Source: Gallaecimonas kandeliae
Lineage (GTDB): Bacteria > Pseudomonadota > Gammaproteobacteria > Enterobacterales > Gallaecimonadaceae
Reading direction: 5' to 3'
Assembly (NCBI RefSeq): GCF_030450055.1
Contig: NZ_CP118480.1
Span: forward strand, 2,968,501 to 3,032,500
DNA: 64,000 nucleotides
The notes beneath the pieces are model-generated. The model was not told the DNA's origin and did not search any database. It was given only the letters and a program-made list of their open reading frames with translations. A program made the translations under genes and the position numbers. Shown here piece after piece: positions 19,056 through 28,361 of the stretch (positions within the stretch are counted from its first letter, which is position 1; each line of letters begins with the position of its first letter).

Positions 19056-19292
19056 ATGGCAAAAAAGCAGCCTGACAATATGAGCTTCGAAGAGAGCCTC
19101 CAGGAATTGGAAGCCGTAGTGCTGCAACTGGAGCAAGGCGAACTGAGCCTGGACGAGGCCCTCAAGCAGTTCGAGCGGGGCGTGGCCCTGAGCCGGGCCA
19201 GCGAGCAGAAGCTCAAGGCCGCAGAGCAAAAAGTGCAGATGCTGCTGGAAGACGGCAAGACCCTGGCCCCTTTCAACGAGCCCGAACAATGA
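19056..19292 (+). CDS. xseB: Exodeoxyribonuclease VII small subunit
   Basis: A 78-residue helical protein with the XseB signature SFEESLQELEAVVLQLE and the run LSLDEALKQFERG. It partners with XseA, which is not in the window. The xseB-ispA-dxs order is the usual gammaproteobacterial arrangement. Its stop overlaps the ispA start. Confidence 0.94.
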   Translation: MAKKQPDNMSFEESLQELEAVVLQLEQGELSLDEALKQFERGVALSRASEQKLKAAEQKVQMLLEDGKTLAPFNEPEQ

Positions 19293-20170
19293 GCCTGGCC
19301 CAGTTCCAGGCAGCCTGCCGCCAGCGTATCGACGCTTACCTGAAAACCTTGCTGGACACCCAGCCGGATCTGGAGCCCAGGCTCAAGGCGGCCATGAACC
19401 ATGGCCTGCTGCTGGGCGGCAAGCGCATGCGTCCCTTCCTGGTCTACGGTGCCGGTCAGATGCTGGGCCTGCCCCTGGAAAAGCTCGATCCATTGGCAGG
19501 GGCCGTGGAGTGCATCCACGCCTACTCGCTTATCCACGACGACCTGCCGGCCATGGACGACGACGCCCTGCGCCGCGGCCAACCGACAGTGCACGTGGCC
19601 TTTGACGAAGCCACCGCCATCCTCGCCGGCGACGCCCTGCAGGCCCTGGCCTTCGGCGAGCTGGCCAAGGCCGAGGTCGCGACTGTGGCCGGCTTCAAGG
19701 CCCTGCTGGCGCTGCTGGCCCAGGCCGCCGGCTATCCCGGTATGGTAGGGGGCCAAGCCATGGACATGGCCGCCACTGACCAGCCAACCAGCCTCGAGCA
19801 ACTGGAGCGGATCCACGCCCACAAGACAGGGGCCCTGATCCGCGCCAGCCTGCTAATGCCGGCGCTGATGGCCGACATCCCCCAGCAGCAGTACCAGTTG
19901 CTGAGCGATTTTGCCGACAAGTTGGGGCTGGCCTTCCAAGTCCAGGACGATATCCTCGACGTCACCGCCGACACCGCCACCCTCGGCAAGACCCAGGGCA
20001 AGGACCAGCGGGACAACAAAGCCACCTATCCTGCCCTGATGGGGCTCGCCGCCGCCCAGGAGTTCGCCCAGTCCCTTGTGGACGAAGCGCTGTCCTGCCT
20101 GGCGTCCTTGCCCTACAATAGCGATCATTTGGCCGCCCTCGCCCGCTTTGTTATCAGCCGAGAGCGCTAA
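19289..20170 (+). CDS. ispA: Farnesyl diphosphate synthase
   Basis: A 293-residue prenyltransferase with both aspartate-rich motifs ([10 protein letters not shown] and QVQDDILD) and the GGKRMRP substrate motif. It condenses IPP with DMAPP and GPP to give farnesyl diphosphate, feeding quinone and undecaprenyl synthesis. It is translationally coupled to xseB and followed 15 bases later by dxs. Confidence 0.95.
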   Translation: MSLAQFQAACRQRIDAYLKTLLDTQPDLEPRLKAAMNHGLLLGGKRMRPFLVYGAGQMLGLPLEKLDPLAGAVECIHAYSLIHDDLPAMDDDALRRGQPTVHVAFDEATAILAGDALQALAFGELAKAEVATVAGFKALLALLAQAAGYPGMVGGQAMDMAATDQPTSLEQLERIHAHKTGALIRASLLMPALMADIPQQQYQLLSDFADKLGLAFQVQDDILDVTADTATLGKTQGKDQRDNKATYPALMGLAAAQEFAQSLVDEALSCLASLPYNSDHLAALARFVISRER

Positions 20171-20184
20171 CGACGCCAGCACAG

Positions 20185-22050
20185 ATGATGAGCACCGATA
20201 AGAACTCCTATCCCCTTTTGAGCGGCATCTCCTCCCCCGAGGCCTTGCGCAAACTTCCCCAGGACCAGCTGCCACAGGTGGCTGACGAGCTGCGCCGCTA
20301 CCTGCTGGAATCCGTCAGCCAGTCTTCAGGCCATTTGGCCTCCGGCCTCGGTGCCGTGGAGCTGACGGTGGCCTTGCATTACATCTACCAGACCCCTTTC
20401 GACCGCTTGATCTGGGACGTGGGCCACCAGGCCTACCCCCACAAGATCCTCACCGGCCGCCGGGACCAGATGGGCAGCATCCGCCAGAAGAACGGCCTGC
20501 ATCCCTTCCCCTGGCGTGAAGAAAGCGAGTACGACGTGCTGTCGGTCGGCCATTCCTCCACCTCCATCTCCGCCGGCCTCGCCATGGCCATAGCGGCGGA
20601 GCGTGAAGGCGAAGGCCGCAAGGTGGTGTCCGTCATAGGTGACGGCGCCATGACCGCCGGCATGGTGTTCGAGGCCATGAACCACGCAGGGGATCTCGGC
20701 ACCGACATGGTGGTGGTGCTCAACGACAACGAGATGTCCATCTCCGAGAACGTCGGCGCCCTGAACAAGCACCTGGCCAGGCTGCTCTCCGGCAGCCTCT
20801 ACACCTCCATCCGCGAAGGCGGCAAGAAGGTGCTGTCCGGCCTGCCGCCCATCAAGGAGCTGGCCAAGCGCGCCGAGGAACACCTCAAGGGCATGGTGGT
20901 GCCCGGTACCCTCTTCGAAGAGCTGGGCTTCAACTACATAGGCCCCATCGATGGCCATGACGTCAACGCCCTGGTGGACTGCCTGCGCAACATGCGCAAC
21001 CTCAAGGGTCCCCAGCTGCTGCACGTGATGACCAAGAAGGGCAAGGGCTACGAGCCGGCCGAGAAGGACCCCATCGGCTACCATGGTGTGCCCAAGTTCG
21101 ACCCGGCCCAGACCAGCCTGCCCAAGTCCAAGGGCGGCAGCCCCAGCTTCTCGCAGATCTTCGGCGACTGGCTCTGCGACATGGCCGCCCGAGATCCCAA
21201 GCTGATGGCCATCACCCCGGCCATGCGCGAAGGCTCCGGCATGGTGCGCTTCAGCCAGGAATACCCCAAACAGTACTTCGACGTGGCCATCGCCGAACAA
21301 CATGCGGTGACCTTCGCCGCCGGTTTCGCCATCGAAGGCTACAAGCCGGTGGTGGCCATCTATTCGAGCTTCCTGCAGCGGGCCTACGACCAGCTGATCC
21401 ACGATGTGGCGCTGATGAAGCTGCCGGTGCTGTTCGCCATCGACCGCGCCGGCATCGTCGGTGCCGACGGCCCCACCCACCAGGGTGCCTTCGACTTGAG
21501 CTTCCTGCGCTGTATCCCCAACATGGTGGTGATGACCCCCTCAGACGAGGATCAATGCCGGCAGATGCTCTACACCGGCTACCAGTGGGACGGTCCAGCC
21601 GCCGTCCGTTACCCCCGCGGCAGCGGTACCGGCATAGCGCCCCAGGCCGAGATGCGGGCCCTGCCCATCGGCAAGGGCGAACAGGTCAGGAAAGGCAACA
21701 AGGTCGCCATTTTGGCCTTCGGCACCCTGCTTGCCGAGGCACGCCAGGCCGCAGAAGCCCTGGACGCCAGCCTCTGCGACATGCGTTTCGTCAAGCCTTT
21801 GGACGAGGACTTGATCCAAGACATGGCCGCCCAGCATGAGCTGTTGGTAACCTTGGAAGAAAATGCCGTCATGGGCGGCGCCGGTTCGGCTGTCGCCGAA
21901 TTCCTCAACAGCCAGGGCATCAACAAGCCGCTGTTGCAGTTGGGGCTGCCGGACGAATTCATCAAACATGGCACCCAGGCGGAGATCCTGGCTGAGCTGA
22001 GGCTGGATGCCGCCGGTATCACAGGCCGCATCAAAGCACGGCTTGAATGA
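20185..22050 (+). CDS. dxs: 1-deoxy-D-xylulose-5-phosphate synthase
   Basis: A 621-residue thiamin-diphosphate enzyme with the TPP motif [32 protein letters not shown] and the transketolase-like segment [18 protein letters not shown]. It catalyses the first step of the MEP isoprenoid pathway from pyruvate and glyceraldehyde 3-phosphate. Two adjacent ATG codons (20185 and 20188) are possible starts; the SD is weak, which fits coupling to ispA. A terminator follows directly. Confidence 0.96.
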   Translation: MMSTDKNSYPLLSGISSPEALRKLPQDQLPQVADELRRYLLESVSQSSGHLASGLGAVELTVALHYIYQTPFDRLIWDVGHQAYPHKILTGRRDQMGSIRQKNGLHPFPWREESEYDVLSVGHSSTSISAGLAMAIAAEREGEGRKVVSVIGDGAMTAGMVFEAMNHAGDLGTDMVVVLNDNEMSISENVGALNKHLARLLSGSLYTSIREGGKKVLSGLPPIKELAKRAEEHLKGMVVPGTLFEELGFNYIGPIDGHDVNALVDCLRNMRNLKGPQLLHVMTKKGKGYEPAEKDPIGYHGVPKFDPAQTSLPKSKGGSPSFSQIFGDWLCDMAARDPKLMAITPAMREGSGMVRFSQEYPKQYFDVAIAEQHAVTFAAGFAIEGYKPVVAIYSSFLQRAYDQLIHDVALMKLPVLFAIDRAGIVGADGPTHQGAFDLSFLRCIPNMVVMTPSDEDQCRQMLYTGYQWDGPAAVRYPRGSGTGIAPQAEMRALPIGKGEQVRKGNKVAILAFGTLLAEARQAAEALDASLCDMRFVKPLDEDLIQDMAAQHELLVTLEENAVMGGAGSAVAEFLNSQGINKPLLQLGLPDEFIKHGTQAEILAELRLDAAGITGRIKARLE

Positions 22051-22053
22051 CGG

Positions 22054-22080
22054 AAGGGCTCGAAAGAGCCCTTTCTTTTT
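22054..22080 (+). terminator. Terminator of xseB-ispA-dxs
   Basis: Arms AAGGGCTC and GAGCCCTT with a GAAA loop, followed by TCTTTTT. Confidence 0.85.
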
Positions 22081-22104
22081 ACCTTCGCCAAGGCCAATAA
22101 GAAA

Positions 22105-23466
22105 ATGCGAAGCCGTTACCCTCTGATCCGTTTAGCACTCAAGCTTTCTCCCATCCTTGCCACCACGGCCTTGATAGGCGCAGCCCTGGTACTGTTGGCC
22201 TACCCCCTAGGGTTGCACTTGCTGATCCGCCCCTTGTTGACAGGGCCTGGGACTCACCCCCTAACGGCAGCGGCGACCCTGGCCCTGGCCCTGGCCACCT
22301 TGCTGCGGAACAACCGGCTGGGCACGGCGCTGGCCGCCATGGTGCTGGCCCTGATGCTGCTGAGGCTGTTCCTGGCCGAGCCGAGCGGCCCCTGGCTGGC
22401 GGCACTGACTCCCTTTCCACAAGCCCTGGCCAAACTCAACGCCCTGGGCCACAGCGTCGCCCTTGGCGAGTTAACGGCCCTGAGCCTGGCCGCCAGCGCC
22501 GCCGCCCTGCTGTGCTACCAGGCCTTTCGCCTGACATTGTCACAGCTGCTGGCGGCCTTTAGCCTGGCCGTTCCCCAAGTCGCCATCGTCGGCTATGCCC
22601 TGGGACTCAACCGCTTTCACGGCGAGACCTCCCTGACCACAGTGTCCATGGTCATCCCTCTGGCCATGGCCATACTGCTGTGCAGCGCCCACAGAGGTGG
22701 TCTGCGGGCCCTGCTCAGCCCCAGGGTGGGCGGCAGGGTGGCCAGGCTGCAACTGCTGCTGGGCTTTTCCATTCCCTTCCTGACCGGGTTCCTGCTGGTC
22801 AATACCGTCCAACATTCCCCGGACCTTTCACTCGGCATACTGATAGTGACCGTCAGCCAGGCGACAGTGGTGCTGATCACCGTTTCGGCCATCCTCTATG
22901 ATCAGGTGGACCTCGGCCGCCGCCGCTACCAGCGGCAATTGGAACTGCTGGCCACCAAGGACGCCCTGACCCTGACCTACAACCGCTACGCCCTGGAACG
23001 CCGCGCCGATCAGGAGCTGGCCCGTTTCCATCGCCACGGCCCTCCCTTGTCGGCCCTGCTGGTGGATATCGATCATTTCAAGGTCATCAACGACACCTAT
23101 GGCCACGGGGTCGGCGACTTGGTGCTGCAGCGACTGGCCGCCCTGATGCGCAGCCACTGCCGCTGTCAGGACATGGTGGCCCGCTGGGGAGGCGAGGAAT
23201 TCGTGCTGCTGCTGCCCGATACCGCTCTCGAGGCCGCCGCCCAGGCCGCGGAAAAGCTGCGGCGCCTGATCGCCGAAACCGACTTCTCGGAGCAAGGCGT
23301 AGGCCTGCCCGTCCATATCTCCATAGGCTGCGCCCAGTTGATGGCCAACGAGAGCTTCTCGGACCAACTGCGCCGCGCCGACGCCGCCCTCTACAGCGCC
23401 AAGCGCCAGGGACGCAACCAGGTGGTATGCGCCGAGCCGTCCCGCCCTTCCTTGAGGCAGGCTTGA
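22105..23466 (+). CDS. Membrane diguanylate cyclase (GGDEF protein)
   Basis: A 453-residue protein. The N-terminal 260 residues form about eight hydrophobic helices with no recognisable sensory fold. The C-terminal GGDEF domain has an intact active site, RWGGEEF, near residue 361. The preceding RCQD fits the RxxD inhibitory site, so feedback control by c-di-GMP is likely. It should make c-di-GMP from GTP. It is flanked by terminators, so probably monocistronic. The input signal is unknown. Confidence 0.88.
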   Translation: MRSRYPLIRLALKLSPILATTALIGAALVLLAYPLGLHLLIRPLLTGPGTHPLTAAATLALALATLLRNNRLGTALAAMVLALMLLRLFLAEPSGPWLAALTPFPQALAKLNALGHSVALGELTALSLAASAAALLCYQAFRLTLSQLLAAFSLAVPQVAIVGYALGLNRFHGETSLTTVSMVIPLAMAILLCSAHRGGLRALLSPRVGGRVARLQLLLGFSIPFLTGFLLVNTVQHSPDLSLGILIVTVSQATVVLITVSAILYDQVDLGRRRYQRQLELLATKDALTLTYNRYALERRADQELARFHRHGPPLSALLVDIDHFKVINDTYGHGVGDLVLQRLAALMRSHCRCQDMVARWGGEEFVLLLPDTALEAAAQAAEKLRRLIAETDFSEQGVGLPVHISIGCAQLMANESFSDQLRRADAALYSAKRQGRNQVVCAEPSRPSLRQA

Positions 23467-23486
23467 AACGGAAAAGCCTATCTTTC

Positions 23487-23527
23487 CAATAATGAAAAGG
23501 GGCCTTCAAGGCCCCTTTTCATTATTG
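23487..23527. terminator. Long bidirectional terminator after the diguanylate cyclase
   Basis: Eighteen-base perfect arms (CAATAATGAAAAGGGGCC and its complement) flank a TTCAA loop. The GGGGCC core is flanked by A- and T-runs on both sides. The IS element begins 27 bases later. Confidence 0.88.
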
Positions 23528-23588
23528 ATTGCGACTCATCATTCTCAGTCGCTTTGTAGTGGTCTACTAATCCCGGACACCGATTTAG

Positions 23589-24784
<1,196 letters not shown>

Positions 24785-24831
24785 CCACTACAGATCACCA
24801 CCTCCATAGGAGGTGGTTTAAGGCTGAAAAC

Positions 24832-24858
24832 AAAAAAGCGGCGCCGAAGCGCCGCTTG
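24832..24858 (-). terminator. Terminator of the first TonB receptor gene
   Basis: Arms AAGCGGCGC and GCGCCGCTT with a short loop, followed on the minus strand by a T-run. Nearly the same hairpin follows the second receptor, so it was part of the duplication. Another hairpin (arms ACCACCTCC/GGAGGTGGT, 24797-24817) lies between it and the IS. Confidence 0.85.
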
Positions 24859-24879
24859 AAATAGCCATTCCAACTTGCC

Positions 24880-27723
24880 TTAGAAGGCGTAGTTGGCGCC
24901 CAAGAAGTAGGCTCGGCCCAGGGTATCGTAGTAACCGGCACCGTCGTAGGTGTAGGGGTTACGCGGCGGCGCCTTGTCAAAGGCATTCTTCACGCCGAAA
25001 CGCAATTCCAAATGCTCATCGAAAGCATAACGACCGGTGAAATCCCACACGGTGCTGGAGGGGATGTCGTTATAGTTGTTGCTTTCAATAGTGCTCTTCC
25101 GATTACCAACAGCGTGGTGACGGTAATCAGCCACGGCGTTGACGGTCCATTTGTCGTAGGTCCAGATGGCGCTGAAACGTCCCTTCAAACGGGGATTTGT
25201 GTATTCGCCCACATCGACTTCCAGATCGGACGCGAAGCCGGTGGGGTTGGTACGCCAATCGTCCACATAGGTGGCAAGCAGGTTGATGCGGAAGTTGCCA
25301 GCAGATTCTGTGGAGAAACCGTAGTCGCCCTCAATGTCCACCCCCTTGGTCTTGAAGGTCGCGACGTTGATGGGGCTCTGCACGAAGCTGGTGATGTCAC
25401 CTGTATTAGGATCACGGGTGAAGCGTGAACAATAGGGGTTGTCCAGGCTAGCGGAATCGTAGCAGTACTTAACAGCAGTGCCGACATCAATGTAGTTGAT
25501 GGCGTTCTTGATGTCGAAGCTCCAGTAGTCCGCAGTCAGGGTCAAGCCTTCGACGAAGCTGGGGGTATAGACGAAGCCCACTGTGTAGTCGTCGGAGGTC
25601 TCTTCCTTCAGATCAGCATTACCAGCGTTGAAGCCAGGATGGTTGGCGTGATACCAGTCATCGGTGGCTTTCCAGCCGTCGGGCAGGCCGGCTGCATGAC
25701 AGTTAGATGCGCGATACTGACTGGCCTCAGGTGCATTGATGTTGTCCACGTCACAGACATCGGTAATAGACTCAAAGGTCTGGCCCGGCGGGTCATACAG
25801 TTCAGAGATGTTGGGAGCACGTACGGACTTGGACTTGGTGGCACGCAGCTTCAGATCATTGGTCACAGACCAATTCAAGCCCAGCTTCCAGGCATCGTTG
25901 TTGCCAACAGAGGTGTAGTCCATGTAACGGTAGGCCAGATCCAGGTTCACTTCCTTGGCAAGGAAGACATCGGCAAGAACCGGTACGGAGAACTCGACCG
26001 CAGCCTCGCTGACTTCATAGGCACCGTAGGACTTGGCGGAAGTGTTGCCGAAGATGAGGCCATTGATCATGTTGTCATCGGGAGTAGTCCTGGACTGCTC
26101 TCGGCGCCACTCACCAGAGATGGCGGTACTCAAAGCGCCCGCAGGCAGTTCGAAGAGATCACCGCTGACCACGAAACCGGCATTCTTCTGCTCAGTCTTG
26201 GCGACGCGGTGGGCGTCGGTGCTGACCCAGTCGATAGCCTCCTGGCTGGCCTGGCCTTGACCCAGCAGGTTCAAAGGCACACAGCCGTTAGACTGGTCGC
26301 GACAGACGATATTACCGTTGGCATCCTTGATGGAATCAAAGGCCTGGTAATAACGATCGGCAAAGATCTCACCTGTCCAATGGGTCTTCTCTTTCAGATG
26401 ACCTTCTTGATAGAAAACGGAGTAGCTCCAGTCACCGATGTAACCTTCCAGACCCACCAAGGCACGGAAGGTATCACGGTTCTGGTTGTACTTACGATTA
26501 CCAAACTCGGTATCGATACGGTACATGCCCACAACACCGCCATCGGCGTCGATGATGTTACGGGCATCATCACTCAGGAAAGCGTTATCGGACCAGATCG
26601 GTACCCCTTGATGGAATACGGGAGAGCTTTCACCGTAGGACTTGTAGTTAGAGTAGGTCAGCTCGGTAAAGAGCTTCATATCGTCATTGATCTGGTAATC
26701 GGCGTTCAGGTTGTATACCTGGCGCTTCAGAGGCGTACGGATAACGTTGTAATTGACCGGATCATAACCTTCACAAGCACCAGTACAATAGTTTCCGTTA
26801 GTACCTGGGCCGGGGATAAGGCCATCACCGTAGTCGAAAGGCTTGAGATTACCGTTGGTATCCCAAGTGTACTGGTTATCCGAGGTGAAGAAGGTACCGG
26901 CCTCGTTAATCCAGCTCAGGGGCTTACGTCCTGTGTAGCTGATCTTGGTAGGTTCGCCATCATTGGGGCCAGTATTGGCGGAGTTGTAGATACTGCCTAC
27001 AGGATTACGAGTAAAGTCGCGATCGGCGTATTTGATCTGTTTGGCTTCGGCATAGACGGCACTCATCATGACACTGCCTTTGCCCTGCAGGAAATCGGTG
27101 CCATAGGCCAGGGAGTACTGGGACTCAGCACCACCTTTCTGCTCAGGCTGGGTGTAGGAGGCGTCCAACTCCAAGCCGTCAGTCTTCTTACGGGTGATGA
27201 TGTTGACCACACCGGCAACAGCGTCAGAACCGTAAACGGCAGAGGCACCACCTGTGATGATCTCGACGCGCTCAATCATGGTGGTGGGAAGGTTATTGAG
27301 GTCGACGGCGGTATCACCGGCAGAACCAGCAACGTAACGGCGTCCGTTAACCAGTACCAGGGTACGGGCAGTGCCCAGGCCGCGCAGGTCAGTCTGGTTC
27401 AGGCCGTTGGCGAAGATAGTGTTGTTGGAAGTCTCGGGAGAAATACCAACAGTAGATTGAGGCAGCTTGTTCAGCAGATCAGCGACGTTGGTGATCCCCA
27501 TGTCCTGGATCACGTCACCGCTGATCACAGTGAGAGGAGTCGGGGATAACGCACCTTGGCGTTTGATCCTGGAACCTGTCACTTCAATTCGTTCGGTCTT
27601 AGTGTCGTCCTGCTTGGCAGCAGCATTGTCAGCAGCATGGGCTACAACAGGCATCGCATAGGCAGCCATGACCCCAAGGGCCATAGCCGTTCGGACGGCA
27701 AGATTCAGCTTATTGGCTTTCAC
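24880..27723 (-). CDS. TonB-dependent outer-membrane receptor, copy 1
   Basis: A 947-residue protein with a signal peptide (cleavage near AHA-AD), a plug domain (RIEVTGSRIKRQG; LVLVNGRRYV; TGGASAVYGSDAVAGVVNI) and a 22-strand-type barrel ending in YFLGANYAF, with the C-terminal Phe. Such receptors import large or scarce ligands using TonB energy; the ligand cannot be told from the sequence. The start is GTG at 27723, because GGGAG sits seven bases before it while the nearby ATG is out of frame. It is a close paralogue of the next gene and separately transcribed. Confidence 0.9.
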   Translation of the reverse strand: MKANKLNLAVRTAMALGVMAAYAMPVVAHAADNAAAKQDDTKTERIEVTGSRIKRQGALSPTPLTVISGDVIQDMGITNVADLLNKLPQSTVGISPETSNNTIFANGLNQTDLRGLGTARTLVLVNGRRYVAGSAGDTAVDLNNLPTTMIERVEIITGGASAVYGSDAVAGVVNIITRKKTDGLELDASYTQPEQKGGAESQYSLAYGTDFLQGKGSVMMSAVYAEAKQIKYADRDFTRNPVGSIYNSANTGPNDGEPTKISYTGRKPLSWINEAGTFFTSDNQYTWDTNGNLKPFDYGDGLIPGPGTNGNYCTGACEGYDPVNYNVIRTPLKRQVYNLNADYQINDDMKLFTELTYSNYKSYGESSPVFHQGVPIWSDNAFLSDDARNIIDADGGVVGMYRIDTEFGNRKYNQNRDTFRALVGLEGYIGDWSYSVFYQEGHLKEKTHWTGEIFADRYYQAFDSIKDANGNIVCRDQSNGCVPLNLLGQGQASQEAIDWVSTDAHRVAKTEQKNAGFVVSGDLFELPAGALSTAISGEWRREQSRTTPDDNMINGLIFGNTSAKSYGAYEVSEAAVEFSVPVLADVFLAKEVNLDLAYRYMDYTSVGNNDAWKLGLNWSVTNDLKLRATKSKSVRAPNISELYDPPGQTFESITDVCDVDNINAPEASQYRASNCHAAGLPDGWKATDDWYHANHPGFNAGNADLKEETSDDYTVGFVYTPSFVEGLTLTADYWSFDIKNAINYIDVGTAVKYCYDSASLDNPYCSRFTRDPNTGDITSFVQSPINVATFKTKGVDIEGDYGFSTESAGNFRINLLATYVDDWRTNPTGFASDLEVDVGEYTNPRLKGRFSAIWTYDKWTVNAVADYRHHAVGNRKSTIESNNYNDIPSSTVWDFTGRYAFDEHLELRFGVKNAFDKAPPRNPYTYDGAGYYDTLGRAYFLGANYAF

Positions 27724-28313
27724 GTCTCATCTCCCTGAAAGAAGTTTTTATTTTTTCTCCGCTACATTAGCGAGGAGGATTGGCACCCCGCGCATACGTT
27801 ACAAAAATGAAACGGCAATGTGAAGAAGAGAAAAAAGATGCCTCACCGATAGCTTCATGAAGCGTCCACCAACTGACGCACAATCAACATAAAAATCCCA
27901 AACAAACAACGCGTTACAAAAATCAGGCACATCTGTAACAAATTGTATCAAAAGGATGAAGTGAAAAGGATACGCTTAACTTCGTCGACAGATATGGTCT
28001 CTTCATCTCAGATTAAATTTAGCCAGCACTAATATCAAAAGACCTAAACAAATGCTCCATAGCAACTTATCAACCAGAATGCTCCCACTAGTGCCGACCA
28101 CAACTCTCTGGCTTCTCTTTTAAAAGGTACTCATGCTGGCATAAGCGACGGTTGGCTCTGTTTACCATGGGTGTCCAACTACCCCTGCTTAATGGTCTAC
28201 ACAGCATGAAGGGGTTCCCCCCAACCGACTGTGCAAGACTGTCAGCAACAGCGTGACCATGACTGACTGTGGTTCATTGTATTCCTGAAGTTAGAACGAC
28301 TGAGGCTAGAAAC
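27724..28313. other. Leader and promoter region of TonB receptor 1; no gene seen
   Basis: About 600 bases of AT-richer DNA with no credible coding frame. It holds two copies of CGTTACAAAAAT (27797-27808 and 27913-27924) and a related TGTAACAAATTGTATC further on. The first copy is part of a block also present upstream of receptor 2. The part near the receptor 2 terminator (28132-28227) can fold into nested short stems. Clear -10/-35 elements could not be chosen. Confidence 0.4.
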
Positions 28314-28339
28314 GAAAAAGCGGCGCAGGTGCGCCGCTT
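28314..28339 (-). terminator. Terminator of the second TonB receptor gene
   Basis: Arms AAGCGGCGC and GCGCCGCTT with an AGGT loop, then TTTTTCG on the minus strand. It matches the terminator of receptor 1 apart from the loop. Confidence 0.85.
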
Positions 28340-28361
28340 GAAATAGCCGTTTCCAACGGCC

